A stretch of DNA of 64,000 nucleotides from Variovorax paradoxus (lineage in GTDB: Bacteria > Pseudomonadota > Gammaproteobacteria > Burkholderiales > Burkholderiaceae_C): NCBI RefSeq assembly GCF_902712855.1, contig NZ_LR743507.1:3706001-3770000 (forward strand). Direction: 5' to 3'. The number at the start of each line of letters is the position of its first letter. Positions within the stretch are counted from its first letter, which is position 1. The notes below the pieces were generated by a model that saw only the letters and a program-made list of their open reading frames with translations, did not search any database and was not told where the DNA came from. The position numbers were made by a program, and so were the translations under genes. Positions 16,714 through 27,469 of the stretch are shown one piece after another.

Positions 16714-18402
16714 TTATGCTCCGGCGGTTTCGTTGAATTTGCTGGTGATAGGGTAACGCCAATCCTTGCCGAAGCTTCGATGGGTGACCCGGATGCCTAC
16801 GGGCGCCTGGCGCCGCTTGTATTCGTTGATCTTGATCAGCCGTGCGACACGCTCGACCACCGCGCGGTCGTAGCCCGCGGCGATGATCTCGTCGATGCCC
16901 TCATCATCCTGCATGTAGCGTGCCAGGATTCCGTCGAGGATGTCGTAGGGCGGGAGGCTGTCCTGGTCGGTCTGCCCGGGCCGCAGTTCAGCGCTCGGCG
17001 GGCGCGTGATGATCCGCTCGGGAATGGGCTCGGCACCGGTGCCGTACGGGTCGTGGGCGTTGCGCCAGCGGGCCAGTGCGAACACCGTGGTCTTCAGCAG
17101 GTCCTTGATGACCGCGAAGCCGCCCGCCATGTCGCCGTAGAGGGTGCAGTAGCCGGTGGCCATCTCGCTCTTGTTGCCGGTGGTCAGCACGATCGAGCCG
17201 AACTTGTTCGACAGCGCCATCAGCAGCGTGCCGCGGATGCGGGCCTGGATGTTCTCCTCGGCCGTGTCCTCGGGCCGCCCCTCGAACTCCCCGGCCAATG
17301 CGCCCTTGAAGGACTCGACGGTGTGCCTGATGGAAATCTCGTCGTAGCGCACGCCCAGCCGGCCGGCCATGTCGCGCGCGTCGATCCAGCTGATGTCGGC
17401 GGTATACGGCGACGGCATCATGACGGCGCGGACCTTTTCCTTGCCCAGCGCATCGACGGCGATGGCAAGCACCAGTGCGGAGTCGATGCCGCCCGAAAGC
17501 CCGAGGATGGCACCTGTAAAGCCGTTCTTGCCGACGTAGTCGCGCACGCCCAGCACCAGCGCATCCCACAGCTGGGCTTCGGCATCGCGCACCGGTGCGA
17601 TGGCGCCCGGCTCATCGGTGAAGCCCACGCGGCCTTGCGCCGTGCGCTCCAGTTGCGCGAAGAGGAGCTTCTCCTGGAAGCTTCCGGCCTGCATGGCGAC
17701 CGCGCCGTCGGCTTGCAGCGCGAACGAAGCGCCGTCGAACACGACCTCGTCCTGTCCGCCGACCAGGTGCGCGTAGACCAGCGGCAGGCCCACGGACCGC
17801 GCTCGCTCCGACATGCGCGCGACCCGTTCACCTTCCTTGCCCACGTGGTACGGCGACGCATTGATCACCGCCAGCACCTCGGCGCCGCCCTCTCGGGCCA
17901 GTTCGGCCGGCTGGTCGAACCAGGCGTCCTCGCAGATGAGCAGGCCGACCGACACGCCGCCCGCCTCGAACACGCAACTGCCCTGTCCCGGCGTGAAGTA
18001 GCGGCGCTCGTCGAACACCTGGTAGTTGGGCAGCTCTCGCTTGGCGTAGGTCTCGAGGATGCGGCCCTCCTTGATGACACTGGCCGCGTTGTGGCGCATC
18101 TGCACCGCCACCGACCGGCTGCGCACGCTGCCGCCCGTGGGATGCCCCACCACCACGACCATGTCTTTGAGGTCGGCCAGAGCGGCGGCAATGCCTTTCA
18201 CGGCATCATCACAGGCTTCGGTGAAGGCGGGGCGGAGGAACAGGTCCTCCGCTGCGTAGCCGGCAATGGAGAGCTCGGGCGTCAGCAGCAGACGCGCACC
18301 CTGCGCATGCGCCTGGCGCGCGGCGTCGACGATCTTTTCTGCATTGCCGGCAATGTCGCCCACCACAAAATTGAGTTGCGCGATCGCGAGCTTGAGCGTC
18401 AT
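16714..18402 (-). CDS. nadE: glutamine-dependent NAD+ synthetase
   Basis: Amidates nicotinic acid adenine dinucleotide to NAD+ using glutamine. The 562 residues contain an N-terminal nitrilase-type glutaminase with E43 (TPELSIAGY), K121 and C157 (LLICEDAW), and a C-terminal synthetase with the ATP pyrophosphatase loop LSGGIDSALVLA. TGNKSEMATGYCTLYGDMAG lies further on. The arrangement is that of the two-domain enzymes rather than the short ammonia-dependent NadE. The glnB gene follows after five bases. The divergent FemAB-like gene starts 18 bases upstream of its ATG, so promoters must overlap the coding regions. Confidence 0.95.
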   Translation of the reverse strand: MTLKLAIAQLNFVVGDIAGNAEKIVDAARQAHAQGARLLLTPELSIAGYAAEDLFLRPAFTEACDDAVKGIAAALADLKDMVVVVGHPTGGSVRSRSVAVQMRHNAASVIKEGRILETYAKRELPNYQVFDERRYFTPGQGSCVFEAGGVSVGLLICEDAWFDQPAELAREGGAEVLAVINASPYHVGKEGERVARMSERARSVGLPLVYAHLVGGQDEVVFDGASFALQADGAVAMQAGSFQEKLLFAQLERTAQGRVGFTDEPGAIAPVRDAEAQLWDALVLGVRDYVGKNGFTGAILGLSGGIDSALVLAIAVDALGKEKVRAVMMPSPYTADISWIDARDMAGRLGVRYDEISIRHTVESFKGALAGEFEGRPEDTAEENIQARIRGTLLMALSNKFGSIVLTTGNKSEMATGYCTLYGDMAGGFAVIKDLLKTTVFALARWRNAHDPYGTGAEPIPERIITRPPSAELRPGQTDQDSLPPYDILDGILARYMQDDEGIDEIIAAGYDRAVVERVARLIKINEYKRRQAPVGIRVTHRSFGKDWRYPITSKFNETAGA

Positions 18403-18420
18403 ACAGAAGGAAGAAAAGGC

Positions 18421-19653
18421 TTGAACGATTATGTCATTCGGGTTTTGTCATCGCCGTCGGACGTGAGCCCGGAAGCATGGAACACACTGCTCGCCGCCGA
18501 GGCCGAGCCCTCGCCTTTCATGCGTCACGAATACCTCGCGGCGCTGAACGACAGCCGGAGTGCCACGCCCGACAGCGGATGGATGCCGCAGTTCGTCACG
18601 CTGTGGCAAGGCGAGACCTTGCAGGCGGCGTGCCCGCTCTACATCAAGGACCATTCGTACGGCGAGTACGTGTTCGACTGGGCCTGGGCCAACGCCTATG
18701 AGCAGCACGGCCTGGCCTATTACCCGAAGGCCGTGGTCGCGGTACCGTTCACGCCCGTGCCCGGTGCGCGGCTGCTGGCGCGCGATGCCGCCAGCCGCAC
18801 TTTGCTGGTGCAAGGGCTCATCGCCCTGTGCAAGCAGCAGGAGCTGTCTTCGCTGCATCTGCTGTTCGGCTCCGAGGCCGACATCGCTGCCTGCACCGAA
18901 GCCGGCCTTATGCTGCGCAACACCGTGCAGTTCCACTGGACGAATGCAGCCCCCGCGTCCGGCGCCGACGCGTCCTCGCAGCCCCCCGAGGGCGAGCATT
19001 TCGCCTTGGGGCCGAACGGCGGCGGGACCTACCCCGACTTCGATGCCTTCCTCGCCAGCCTCTCGCACGACAAGCGCAAGAAGATCCGGCAGGAACGCCG
19101 CAAGGTGGCGGACGCCGGCGTGAGCTTTCGCTGGTCGCGCGGCGCCGACATCGCCAAGGCCGACTGGGACTTCTTCTACCGCTGCTACGAACGCACCTAC
19201 CGCGAACACGGCAACCCGCCCTACCTCACGCGCGACTTCTTCCGGCGCATGGCCGACACGATGCCCGAGGCCTGGCTGCTGTTCATCGCCGAGCGCAACG
19301 GCAAGCCCATGGCCGCCAGCCTGATCGCGCTGTCGACACAGCCCGGCGAACCGCCGGTTGCCTACGGCCGCTACTGGGGGGCGCTGGAACGCGTCGACTG
19401 CCTGCACTTCGAGGCCTGCTACTACCAGCCGCTGGCCTGGTGCATTGCGCATGGCGCGACGCGCTTCGAGGGCGGCGCACAGGGCGAGCACAAGATGGCG
19501 CGCGCGCTGATGCCGGTGAAGACCACCAGCGCGCACTGGCTGGCGCACCCGTCCTTCGCCGATGCGGTCGAGCGCTTCCTAGAGCGTGAGGGCGAAGGCA
19601 TCGAGAACTACATGGATCACCTCGGCGAGCGCAGTCCGTTCAAGGCGACCTGA
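18421..19653 (+). CDS. GNAT/FemAB-like N-acyltransferase (DUF482 type)
   Basis: A 410-residue protein of the COG3146/DUF482 group, predicted to transfer an acyl group by a GNAT fold. Visible features include FMRHEYLAALN near residue 35, LYIKDHSYGEYVFDWAWANAYEQ, HDKRKKIRQERRKV near 225, a central WDFFYRCYERTYREHGNPPYL and C-terminal FEGGAQGEHKMARALMP. The reading frame is open far upstream across nadE, but homology and an AAGGA site support the TTG at 18421. Substrate unknown. It lies alone between nadE and a TPR gene, followed by a hairpin that overlaps its stop. Confidence 0.85.
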   Translation: MNDYVIRVLSSPSDVSPEAWNTLLAAEAEPSPFMRHEYLAALNDSRSATPDSGWMPQFVTLWQGETLQAACPLYIKDHSYGEYVFDWAWANAYEQHGLAYYPKAVVAVPFTPVPGARLLARDAASRTLLVQGLIALCKQQELSSLHLLFGSEADIAACTEAGLMLRNTVQFHWTNAAPASGADASSQPPEGEHFALGPNGGGTYPDFDAFLASLSHDKRKKIRQERRKVADAGVSFRWSRGADIAKADWDFFYRCYERTYREHGNPPYLTRDFFRRMADTMPEAWLLFIAERNGKPMAASLIALSTQPGEPPVAYGRYWGALERVDCLHFEACYYQPLAWCIAHGATRFEGGAQGEHKMARALMPVKTTSAHWLAHPSFADAVERFLEREGEGIENYMDHLGERSPFKAT

Positions 19654-19683
19654 GCAGCCCCTGCGTTGCCATGCGGGGCTGCT
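19653..19683 (+). terminator. stem-loop overlapping the stop of the acyltransferase gene
   Basis: A 9-bp stem AGCAGCCCC (19653-19661) / GGGGCTGCT (19675-19683) with a 13-base loop begins at the last base of the stop codon. No T-run follows, so it is either a weak terminator or an RNA-stabilising hairpin. Confidence 0.4.
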
Positions 19684-19726
19684 ATAAACGCGCCCGATAT
19701 CCACAACAACACAGAGGGGAAAACCG

Positions 19727-20479
19727 ATGCCGATCTTCGGACTGGGGCTGCACATCCTGATCGCACTGTTCTTCGCGGTGCATGCCATGCGCCACGGCAA
19801 GCAGATGTACTGGCTCATCATCCTGTTCAGCTTCCCGCTGCTGGGCAGCGTCGTGTACTTCGTGGTCGAGTACCTGCCCGCCTCGCGCATGCAGCGCACC
19901 GCCGGCAAGGTGGCGAGCGCGGCGATCGGCTTCATCGATCCCGAGCGCGAATACCGCGCCGCGGCCGAGGCCTACGACCTCGCGCCCACCGCGCAGAACA
20001 AGCTGCGCCTGGCCAAGGCCGCGCTCGACCGGGGCCAGGCAGCCGACGCCGTGGGCCACTACCGCGACGCGCTGAAGGGCCCGCTGGCTTCCGACCCCGA
20101 ACTTCAGTTCGGCCTGGCCAGCGCACTACTTGCCGCAGGCGGCCCCAGCGCCGGGCGCGAAGCGCTGCAATCGCTGCAGGCCCTGCGCGCCACGCGCGAC
20201 GACTACCGCCGGGACGAGGTCGCCGTGCTCACGGCCCGGGCACTGGCTGCCGACGGCCGCCAGCAGGAAGCGCGCGATGCCTTCGAAAGCGCATTGAGCC
20301 AGTTCAACACGGTCGAGACCCGTGCCCGCTACATCGCATGGCTGGCTGAACAAGGGGATGCCACAGGCGCGCAGCGCCAGTGGGAGGAGCTCCAGCAGGC
20401 CGCGCGCCACTGGAACTCGCACGCGCGATCGGTCAATCGCGAGTGGATGCGGCTGGCCTCGGACGCGGTCCGGACCTGA
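19727..20479 (+). CDS. membrane-anchored TPR-like protein with PLDc_N-like N-terminus
   Basis: A 250-residue protein. Two hydrophobic helices at about 4-20 and 27-46 (MYWLIILFSFPLLGSVVYF) resemble the PLDc_N two-helix membrane module. A soluble alpha-helical region from about 70 to 225 has repeated Ala/Leu-rich helices (AEAYDLAPTAQNKLRLAKAA, YRDALKGPLASDPEL) typical of tetratricopeptide repeats. It probably presents a protein-interaction surface at the inner membrane. It is convergent with ppa and separated by two GC hairpins. No specific partner can be named. Confidence 0.75.
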   Translation: MPIFGLGLHILIALFFAVHAMRHGKQMYWLIILFSFPLLGSVVYFVVEYLPASRMQRTAGKVASAAIGFIDPEREYRAAAEAYDLAPTAQNKLRLAKAALDRGQAADAVGHYRDALKGPLASDPELQFGLASALLAAGGPSAGREALQSLQALRATRDDYRRDEVAVLTARALAADGRQQEARDAFESALSQFNTVETRARYIAWLAEQGDATGAQRQWEELQQAARHWNSHARSVNREWMRLASDAVRT

Positions 20480-20487
20480 GGCCGCCG

Positions 20488-20530
20488 GTTCGAGGGGCAT
20501 GGCGCCCCTCGAACGCTGCCTCGCGGCAGC
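20488..20530. terminator. paired GC hairpins between convergent TPR and ppa genes
   Basis: An 11-bp perfect stem GTTCGAGGGGC (20488-20498) / GCCCCTCGAAC (20504-20514) is followed by a second stem GCTGCC/GGCAGC (20515-20520/20525-20530). There is no U-run on either side, so termination efficiency is uncertain. The position between convergent stops supports a bidirectional terminator role. Confidence 0.5.
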
Positions 20531-20539
20531 ACGAAGAAC

Positions 20540-21067
20540 TTACTTCTTGTAGTTGGCGATGCCGTCCAGGATTTCCTTCCTGGCGGAGTCGATGCCTTCC
20601 CAGCCCAGCACCTTGACCCACTTGCCCGCTTCCAGGTCCTTGTAGTGCTCGAAGAAGTGGCTGATGGCCTTCAGGCGCATCGGGTTCACGTCGTCGACCG
20701 ACTTCCAGTGGCTGTAGATCGGCAGCACCTTGTCGGTGGGCACGGCCAGCACCTTGCCGTCGACGCCGGCTTCGTCTTCCATCATCAGGATGCCCAGGGG
20801 GCGGCACGGCACGACCACGCCCGGCAGCAGCGGGTACGGGGCGATCACCAGCACGTCGACCGGGTCACCGTCGCCCGACAGGGTCTGCGGCACGTAGCCG
20901 TAGTTGGCGGGGTAGTACATGGCCGTCGTCATGAAGCGGTCGACGAAGATCGCGCCCGATTCCTTGTCGACTTCGTACTTGATCGGGTCGGCGTTCATCG
21001 GGATTTCGATCACGACGTTGAAGGCGTCGGGCACGTTCTTGCCGGGGGAAACTTTGTCGAAGGACAT
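20540..21067 (-). CDS. ppa: inorganic pyrophosphatase (soluble, family I)
   Basis: Cytoplasmic Mg2+-dependent hydrolysis of pyrophosphate. The 175 residues match family I length. The active-site signature DGDPVDVLVIAP is at about 64-75, with EIPMN and YPANYGYVPQT before it and a C-terminal acidic/aromatic segment. The start MSFDKVSPGKN at 21067 is chosen although the frame runs 95 codons further upstream, because homology begins there. No good ribosome-binding site is visible. It is divergent from the membrane pyrophosphatase gene, so soluble and energy-conserving PPi hydrolysis may be co-regulated from the 253-bp gap. Confidence 0.95.
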   Translation of the reverse strand: MSFDKVSPGKNVPDAFNVVIEIPMNADPIKYEVDKESGAIFVDRFMTTAMYYPANYGYVPQTLSGDGDPVDVLVIAPYPLLPGVVVPCRPLGILMMEDEAGVDGKVLAVPTDKVLPIYSHWKSVDDVNPMRLKAISHFFEHYKDLEAGKWVKVLGWEGIDSARKEILDGIANYKK

Positions 21068-21320
21068 GACGTTTTTCGAGTAGTTGAAAGTATGAGAAGG
21101 ATGGGGACAAACCCGGAGTTTACTTTCCGTGTCACCGCACGGTCGCACACGCGCTCGTTTTTGCCTGTAAATTGCAACCGTTGGCCAATCGGCTCCGCAC
21201 CTCGGTGCAGCGAGCTTCGAGGAAGCAACGCGACGGAAATCATGCCCCCGTACGCGTTGCACGCAGGGTTCATGGCGTCCGTCTCCACAAGTCTTAAACG
21301 AACGAATGGAGAAGCAAAGC

Positions 21321-23846
<2,526 letters not shown>

Positions 23847-23847
23847 C

Positions 23848-24216
23848 ATGCCGACGCCCGAACGCCTGGAGGCCTTCATTGCAGCCGTCGAAGGCGGCGC
23901 GCATGCCGAGGCCATCGAGGACTACTACACCGAAGGCGCCACCATGCGCGAGAACCAGGCCGAGCCGCGGCGCGGCCGGTCGACGCTGGTGGCGCAGGAA
24001 AGCGCGGTGCTGGCCCGTACCGAGTCGGTGGTCTCCACCTGCGTGCGGCCGGTGCTCGTGAACGGCGACCACGTGGCGATCCACTGGATCTTCGAGTTCG
24101 CCTTCAAGGACGGAAGCACGATGCGCATGGAGGAAATCGCCTGGCAACGCTGGGAGGGCGAGCGCATTGCCGAAGAGCAGTTCTTCTACGACCCTGCGCT
24201 GCGGAAACCTGCCTGA
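23848..24216 (+). CDS. SnoaL/NTF2-like protein
   Basis: A 122-residue protein with the small alpha+beta barrel pattern of the SnoaL/nuclear transport factor 2 superfamily. It has an N-terminal helix pair (ERLEAFIAAVEGG), YYTEGATMRENQAEPRRGR, then strands VLVNGDHVAIHWIFEFAFKDG and MEEIAWQRWEGERIAEEQFFYDP. Members are isomerases, dehydratases or ligand carriers; the residues visible here do not decide. It begins one base after the hppA stop and is probably co-transcribed with it. No link to pyrophosphate metabolism is evident. Confidence 0.8.
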   Translation: MPTPERLEAFIAAVEGGAHAEAIEDYYTEGATMRENQAEPRRGRSTLVAQESAVLARTESVVSTCVRPVLVNGDHVAIHWIFEFAFKDGSTMRMEEIAWQRWEGERIAEEQFFYDPALRKPA

Positions 24217-24245
24217 CGGTCCTGCGCAGAGATTCAGATCGACTT

Positions 24246-24268
24246 ATGTGACATTTACGATGTAACAT
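24246..24268 (+). promoter_or_regulatory. imperfect palindrome upstream of the MerR-type gene
   Basis: Arms TGTGACAT (24247-24254) and ATGTAACA (24260-24267) match at seven of eight positions around a five-base centre, with one more pair on each side. It lies 12 bases before the MerR ATG and is a candidate operator for autoregulation of the efflux operon. Confidence 0.5.
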
Positions 24269-24280
24269 TCGGCCCGTCAT

Positions 24281-25012
24281 ATGAATGCCGCCGCCACGCC
24301 CCCCGCCTCGCAAGCCGAACAGGATCTTTCCGTCGAGGGGCTGGCCGCGCACACCGGCGTCACGGTGCGCAACATCCGCGCGTACACCACGGCCGGGCTG
24401 CTGCCCCCGCCCCGCCTGCGCGGACGCCTCGGCCTCTACGGCGACGAACACGTGCAGCGGCTGGGGCTGATCCGCGAACTGCGCGACCAGGGCTTCGGCA
24501 TCGAGGCGATCCGCCGCATCTTCGAGCGCGCACCGGCGTCGTCCTGGCCCGACCTGGTGGCCGTGGCGCGCTCGGTCTCGGGCAGCCTGTTCGCCGAAGA
24601 AACGCCGGTCGTGGTCTCGTCCGAGGCGCTCGCGGCAAAGTGGAACGGCCAGATGACGCCCGCCCTGCTCGCACGCGCCGTCAAGGCCGGCCTGATGCGC
24701 GAACTTCCGGACGGCCAGGTGCAGATGCTCAGCCCCGCCCTCGGACAGGTCGCCGAACAGCTCGCAGCGCTCGGCCTGCCACTGGAAGCCGCGATCGGCA
24801 TGCAGGAAACCATGGCTCGCACGCTGCGCACCGTGGCGCGGCACTGGCTGCGCACGCTGGCCGACAGCCTGCTGGGCGGCGATGCCATCGACCCCACTCG
24901 CACCGCGCAACTGCTCGAGAAGGCGCGTCCGCTCGCCACCGGTGCGGTGCAGGCCGCGTTCCCCGTGATCCTGCAGCAGGAGCTCGATACCCTGCTGCGC
25001 AAGACCGCCTGA
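24281..25012 (+). CDS. MerR-family transcriptional regulator of the efflux operon
   Basis: A 243-residue regulator. The MerR winged helix is at about 15-85 (LSVEGLAAHTGVTVRNIRAYTTAGLLPPPRLRGRLGLYGDEH pattern, with RNIRAYTTAGLLPPP the recognition part). The C-terminal effector half has no cysteine cluster, arguing against metal sensing. It ends four bases before the TolC-like gene and is therefore almost certainly in the same transcript as TolC-HlyD-permeases. A palindrome immediately upstream is a candidate autoregulatory site. The inducer is probably a small hydrophobic compound, by inference from the pump. Confidence 0.88.
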   Translation: MNAAATPPASQAEQDLSVEGLAAHTGVTVRNIRAYTTAGLLPPPRLRGRLGLYGDEHVQRLGLIRELRDQGFGIEAIRRIFERAPASSWPDLVAVARSVSGSLFAEETPVVVSSEALAAKWNGQMTPALLARAVKAGLMRELPDGQVQMLSPALGQVAEQLAALGLPLEAAIGMQETMARTLRTVARHWLRTLADSLLGGDAIDPTRTAQLLEKARPLATGAVQAAFPVILQQELDTLLRKTA

Positions 25013-25016
25013 AACA

Positions 25017-26465
25017 ATGACACGACCTCGCCACGTTCCCCGGCCTCTGCTGCTCGTGGTGCTGGCGTTGCTCGGGTGGGGCGGAACCGCCCTCGCGCAG
25101 CTCCAGCAGGCGCCGCCGCCGCGCAACGACGGGACCCTGTCGCTGAGCTTCGACGCGGCGCGCGCCCGCATGATCGACCGCTCCGACAAGCTCGCCGCCG
25201 CGCGCGCGGCGGTCGAGTCGAAGGAGCTGCAGGGCGAAGGCGTCAAGGGCCTGGGCGGTCCGGTGGTCAGCATCTCCGGGCTCGCCTATGCCTACAACGC
25301 GAACCTGAACCTCGACCTCGATCCGCTCAACCAGAAGCTCGGCCAGATCGGCTCGTCGCTGCCGCCGTCGATCCAGGGCTTCATCGCACGGGTGCCGATT
25401 CCGCAGCTGCCCAACAGCTACACACTGAACCGGCACGACACCGGTGCCAATGCGTCGGTCTCGGCGGTGTGGCCGCTGTACGTGGGCGGCGCGACCGATG
25501 CGGTGCGCGGCTTCGTGTCGGCCCAGACCCGCGAGGCGCAGGCCGACGCCGAACAGGCTGGCCACGAGGTCGACACGCTGCTGGTGCAGCGCTACTTCGG
25601 CGCCCAGCTCGCACAGCGCGCGGCCACGTTGCGTGCGCAGGCCGAACGCACCATCGCGCAGCACGATTCGGCGGCGCAGAAGATGCTCGCCGCCGGCGTC
25701 ATCTCGCGCGTGGAGCGTTTGCAGGCCAGCGCGGCCTACGAGGAAGCCCGCCGCAACGCGCGCAAGGCCGAGGACGATGCGGCCCTGGCCGCGGTGGCGC
25801 TCGCGCGCACCGTGCGTGCCGACGGCAGTGTGATGCCGCAGACGCCGCTCTTCGTCATCAGCGCGCCGGTGGAGCCGCTGGGCTACTTCATCGATTCCGC
25901 GCTCACGCGGCATCCCGGGCTCGACAAGGTGGCCGCGAAGAAATCGCAGGCCGAGCAGTTGCACGAAGGCGAGGAGGCGCTGCGCCGGCCTCAGGTCATC
26001 GCCTTCGGCACGCGCGAACTCAAGAGCGGCAACGCCGACTGGGTGGCCGGCGTCGGCGTGCGCTGGACGCTGTACGACTCGATCGACCGCAACGCGCTGT
26101 CGGCCGCCTCTCTCAAGCAGGTCGAGCAGGCCGAGCGCACCGGCGCGCAGGCACGCAGCGACATCTCGCTGCTGGTGGAACGCAACTGGCGCGCGCTGGA
26201 AAACGCGCGCCGCCAGTACCTCGAGATGAAAGTTTCGGTCGAGCTCGCGCAGGAGGTCGTCAGGCTGCGCACTTCGGGCCTGCGCGAAGGCACCAGCACC
26301 ACGCTGGACCTGATAGATGCCGAGACCAACCAGGCCAAGGTGCTGACCGAGCGCGCGCAAGCCGCGAACGACTACGTGCAGGCGCTCGCGCAGCTGCTCG
26401 AGAGCGCGGGGCTTTCCGACAGGTTTTCCGACTACATCGCGCGTGCCGACGTGAGGGTGAACTGA
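25017..26465 (+). CDS. TolC-family outer-membrane efflux protein
   Basis: A 482-residue outer-membrane channel component. An N-terminal signal peptide ends near residue 28 (TALAQ), then two long Ala/Gln-rich coiled-coil repeats are seen (SFDAARARMIDRSDKLAAAR; VERNWRALENARRQYLEMK), as in the outer membrane efflux protein domain. It forms the exit duct of a tripartite pump with the HlyD-like adaptor encoded next (TGATG overlap). Length and repeats agree with TolC proteins. The starting ATG at 25017 is four bases after the MerR stop. Confidence 0.9.
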   Translation: MTRPRHVPRPLLLVVLALLGWGGTALAQLQQAPPPRNDGTLSLSFDAARARMIDRSDKLAAARAAVESKELQGEGVKGLGGPVVSISGLAYAYNANLNLDLDPLNQKLGQIGSSLPPSIQGFIARVPIPQLPNSYTLNRHDTGANASVSAVWPLYVGGATDAVRGFVSAQTREAQADAEQAGHEVDTLLVQRYFGAQLAQRAATLRAQAERTIAQHDSAAQKMLAAGVISRVERLQASAAYEEARRNARKAEDDAALAAVALARTVRADGSVMPQTPLFVISAPVEPLGYFIDSALTRHPGLDKVAAKKSQAEQLHEGEEALRRPQVIAFGTRELKSGNADWVAGVGVRWTLYDSIDRNALSAASLKQVEQAERTGAQARSDISLLVERNWRALENARRQYLEMKVSVELAQEVVRLRTSGLREGTSTTLDLIDAETNQAKVLTERAQAANDYVQALAQLLESAGLSDRFSDYIARADVRVN

Positions 26466-27451
26466 TGATGAGTGCCAAGACACGCAAACTGATCGCGATA
26501 CTCGCCGCCCTGCTCGTGCTGGCGGTGCTCGTGTGGGGCTTCTGGCGCGCGTCGCAGCCCGCGCCGGAGGTGTTCCAGGGCCAGATGGAGGCGCGCGAGA
26601 CCGACGTCGCCGGCAAGGTGACGGCGCGCGTGGCCGAGGTGCCGGTGAAGGAAGGCGATCGCATCCGGTCGGGTGCGGTGCTGGTGCGCATGGACAGCCC
26701 CGAGGTGCGCGCCAAGCTCGCCCAGGCGACCGCCGCCGAGCAGGCCGCGCAAGCCGTCGCCGACAAGGCGCAGAACGGCGCCCGGCCGCAGGAGATCGAG
26801 ATGGCGCGCATGCAGTGGCAGCGCGCGGAGACCGCCGCGCAGCTCGCACAGACATCGTTCCGCCGCGTCGACGGGCTTGCGCGCGAAGGCCTGGTGGCCG
26901 ACCAGAAGCGCGACGAGGCGGAGGCCAACTGGAAGGCCTCGCGCGACGCCGCCATCGCCGCGAAGGCGCAGTACGACATGGCGCGCACCGGCGCGCGCCC
27001 GGAAGACAGGGCCGCCGCGAGCGCGCAGGCGCGCCAGGTGGCCGGCGTGGTCGCCGAGGCCGAGGCCGCCAGGGCCGAGACCGAGCTGCGCAGCCCGGTC
27101 GGCGGCGAAGTGGCGAAGGTGCTGGCCAAGGTCGGCGAGCTGTCGCCGCAAGGCGTGGCGGTGGTCACGGTGGTCGACCTGGACGACCAGTGGGTGGTTT
27201 TGAACGTCCGCGAAGACCGGCTCGCGCGCTTCGCGATGGGCAGCGAATTCGACGCGCGCCTGCCCGCGCTGGCCGCGGACACGCGAACGGCCCGCTTCAA
27301 GGTCTACTACACCGGCGTGCTGCCCGACTTCGCGACCTGGCGCGCCACGCGTGGCGGCAACGGCTTCGACGTGCGCACCTTCGAGGTCCGCGCCCGGCCG
27401 CTGAAGCCCATCGAGGGCGCACGGCCCGGCATGAGCGTGCTGGTCGACTGA
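26465..27451 (+). CDS. HlyD/EmrA-like periplasmic adaptor protein
   Basis: A 328-residue membrane-fusion protein linking the permeases to TolC. It has an N-terminal membrane anchor (about 8-27, LIAILAALLVLAVLVWGFW), a biotinyl-lipoyl-like half (VTARVAEVPVKEGDRIRSGAVLVRMDSPE), a long coiled-coil hairpin rich in Ala/Gln/Arg (about 80-190), the second lipoyl half (AETELRSPVGGEVAKVLA) and a C-terminal beta-barrel (VVLNVREDRLARF). The start codon overlaps the TolC stop; ATGs at 26465 and 26468 are both possible. The next gene starts 18 bases on. Confidence 0.92.
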   Translation: MMSAKTRKLIAILAALLVLAVLVWGFWRASQPAPEVFQGQMEARETDVAGKVTARVAEVPVKEGDRIRSGAVLVRMDSPEVRAKLAQATAAEQAAQAVADKAQNGARPQEIEMARMQWQRAETAAQLAQTSFRRVDGLAREGLVADQKRDEAEANWKASRDAAIAAKAQYDMARTGARPEDRAAASAQARQVAGVVAEAEAARAETELRSPVGGEVAKVLAKVGELSPQGVAVVTVVDLDDQWVVLNVREDRLARFAMGSEFDARLPALAADTRTARFKVYYTGVLPDFATWRATRGGNGFDVRTFEVRARPLKPIEGARPGMSVLVD

Positions 27452-27469
27452 GCCGGACGGAACCCTCCG

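Noticed and set aside
16780..19653. Single 957-residue frame across nadE and the acyltransferase gene
   Set aside because: The first 547 codons are the antisense of nadE and show no family; only the part from 18421 is a genuine protein. A start with a ribosome-binding site exists there.
24217..24280. MerR-type promoter with a 19-bp spacer
   Set aside because: I could not find -35 and -10 hexamers flanking the palindrome, so only the palindrome is reported.
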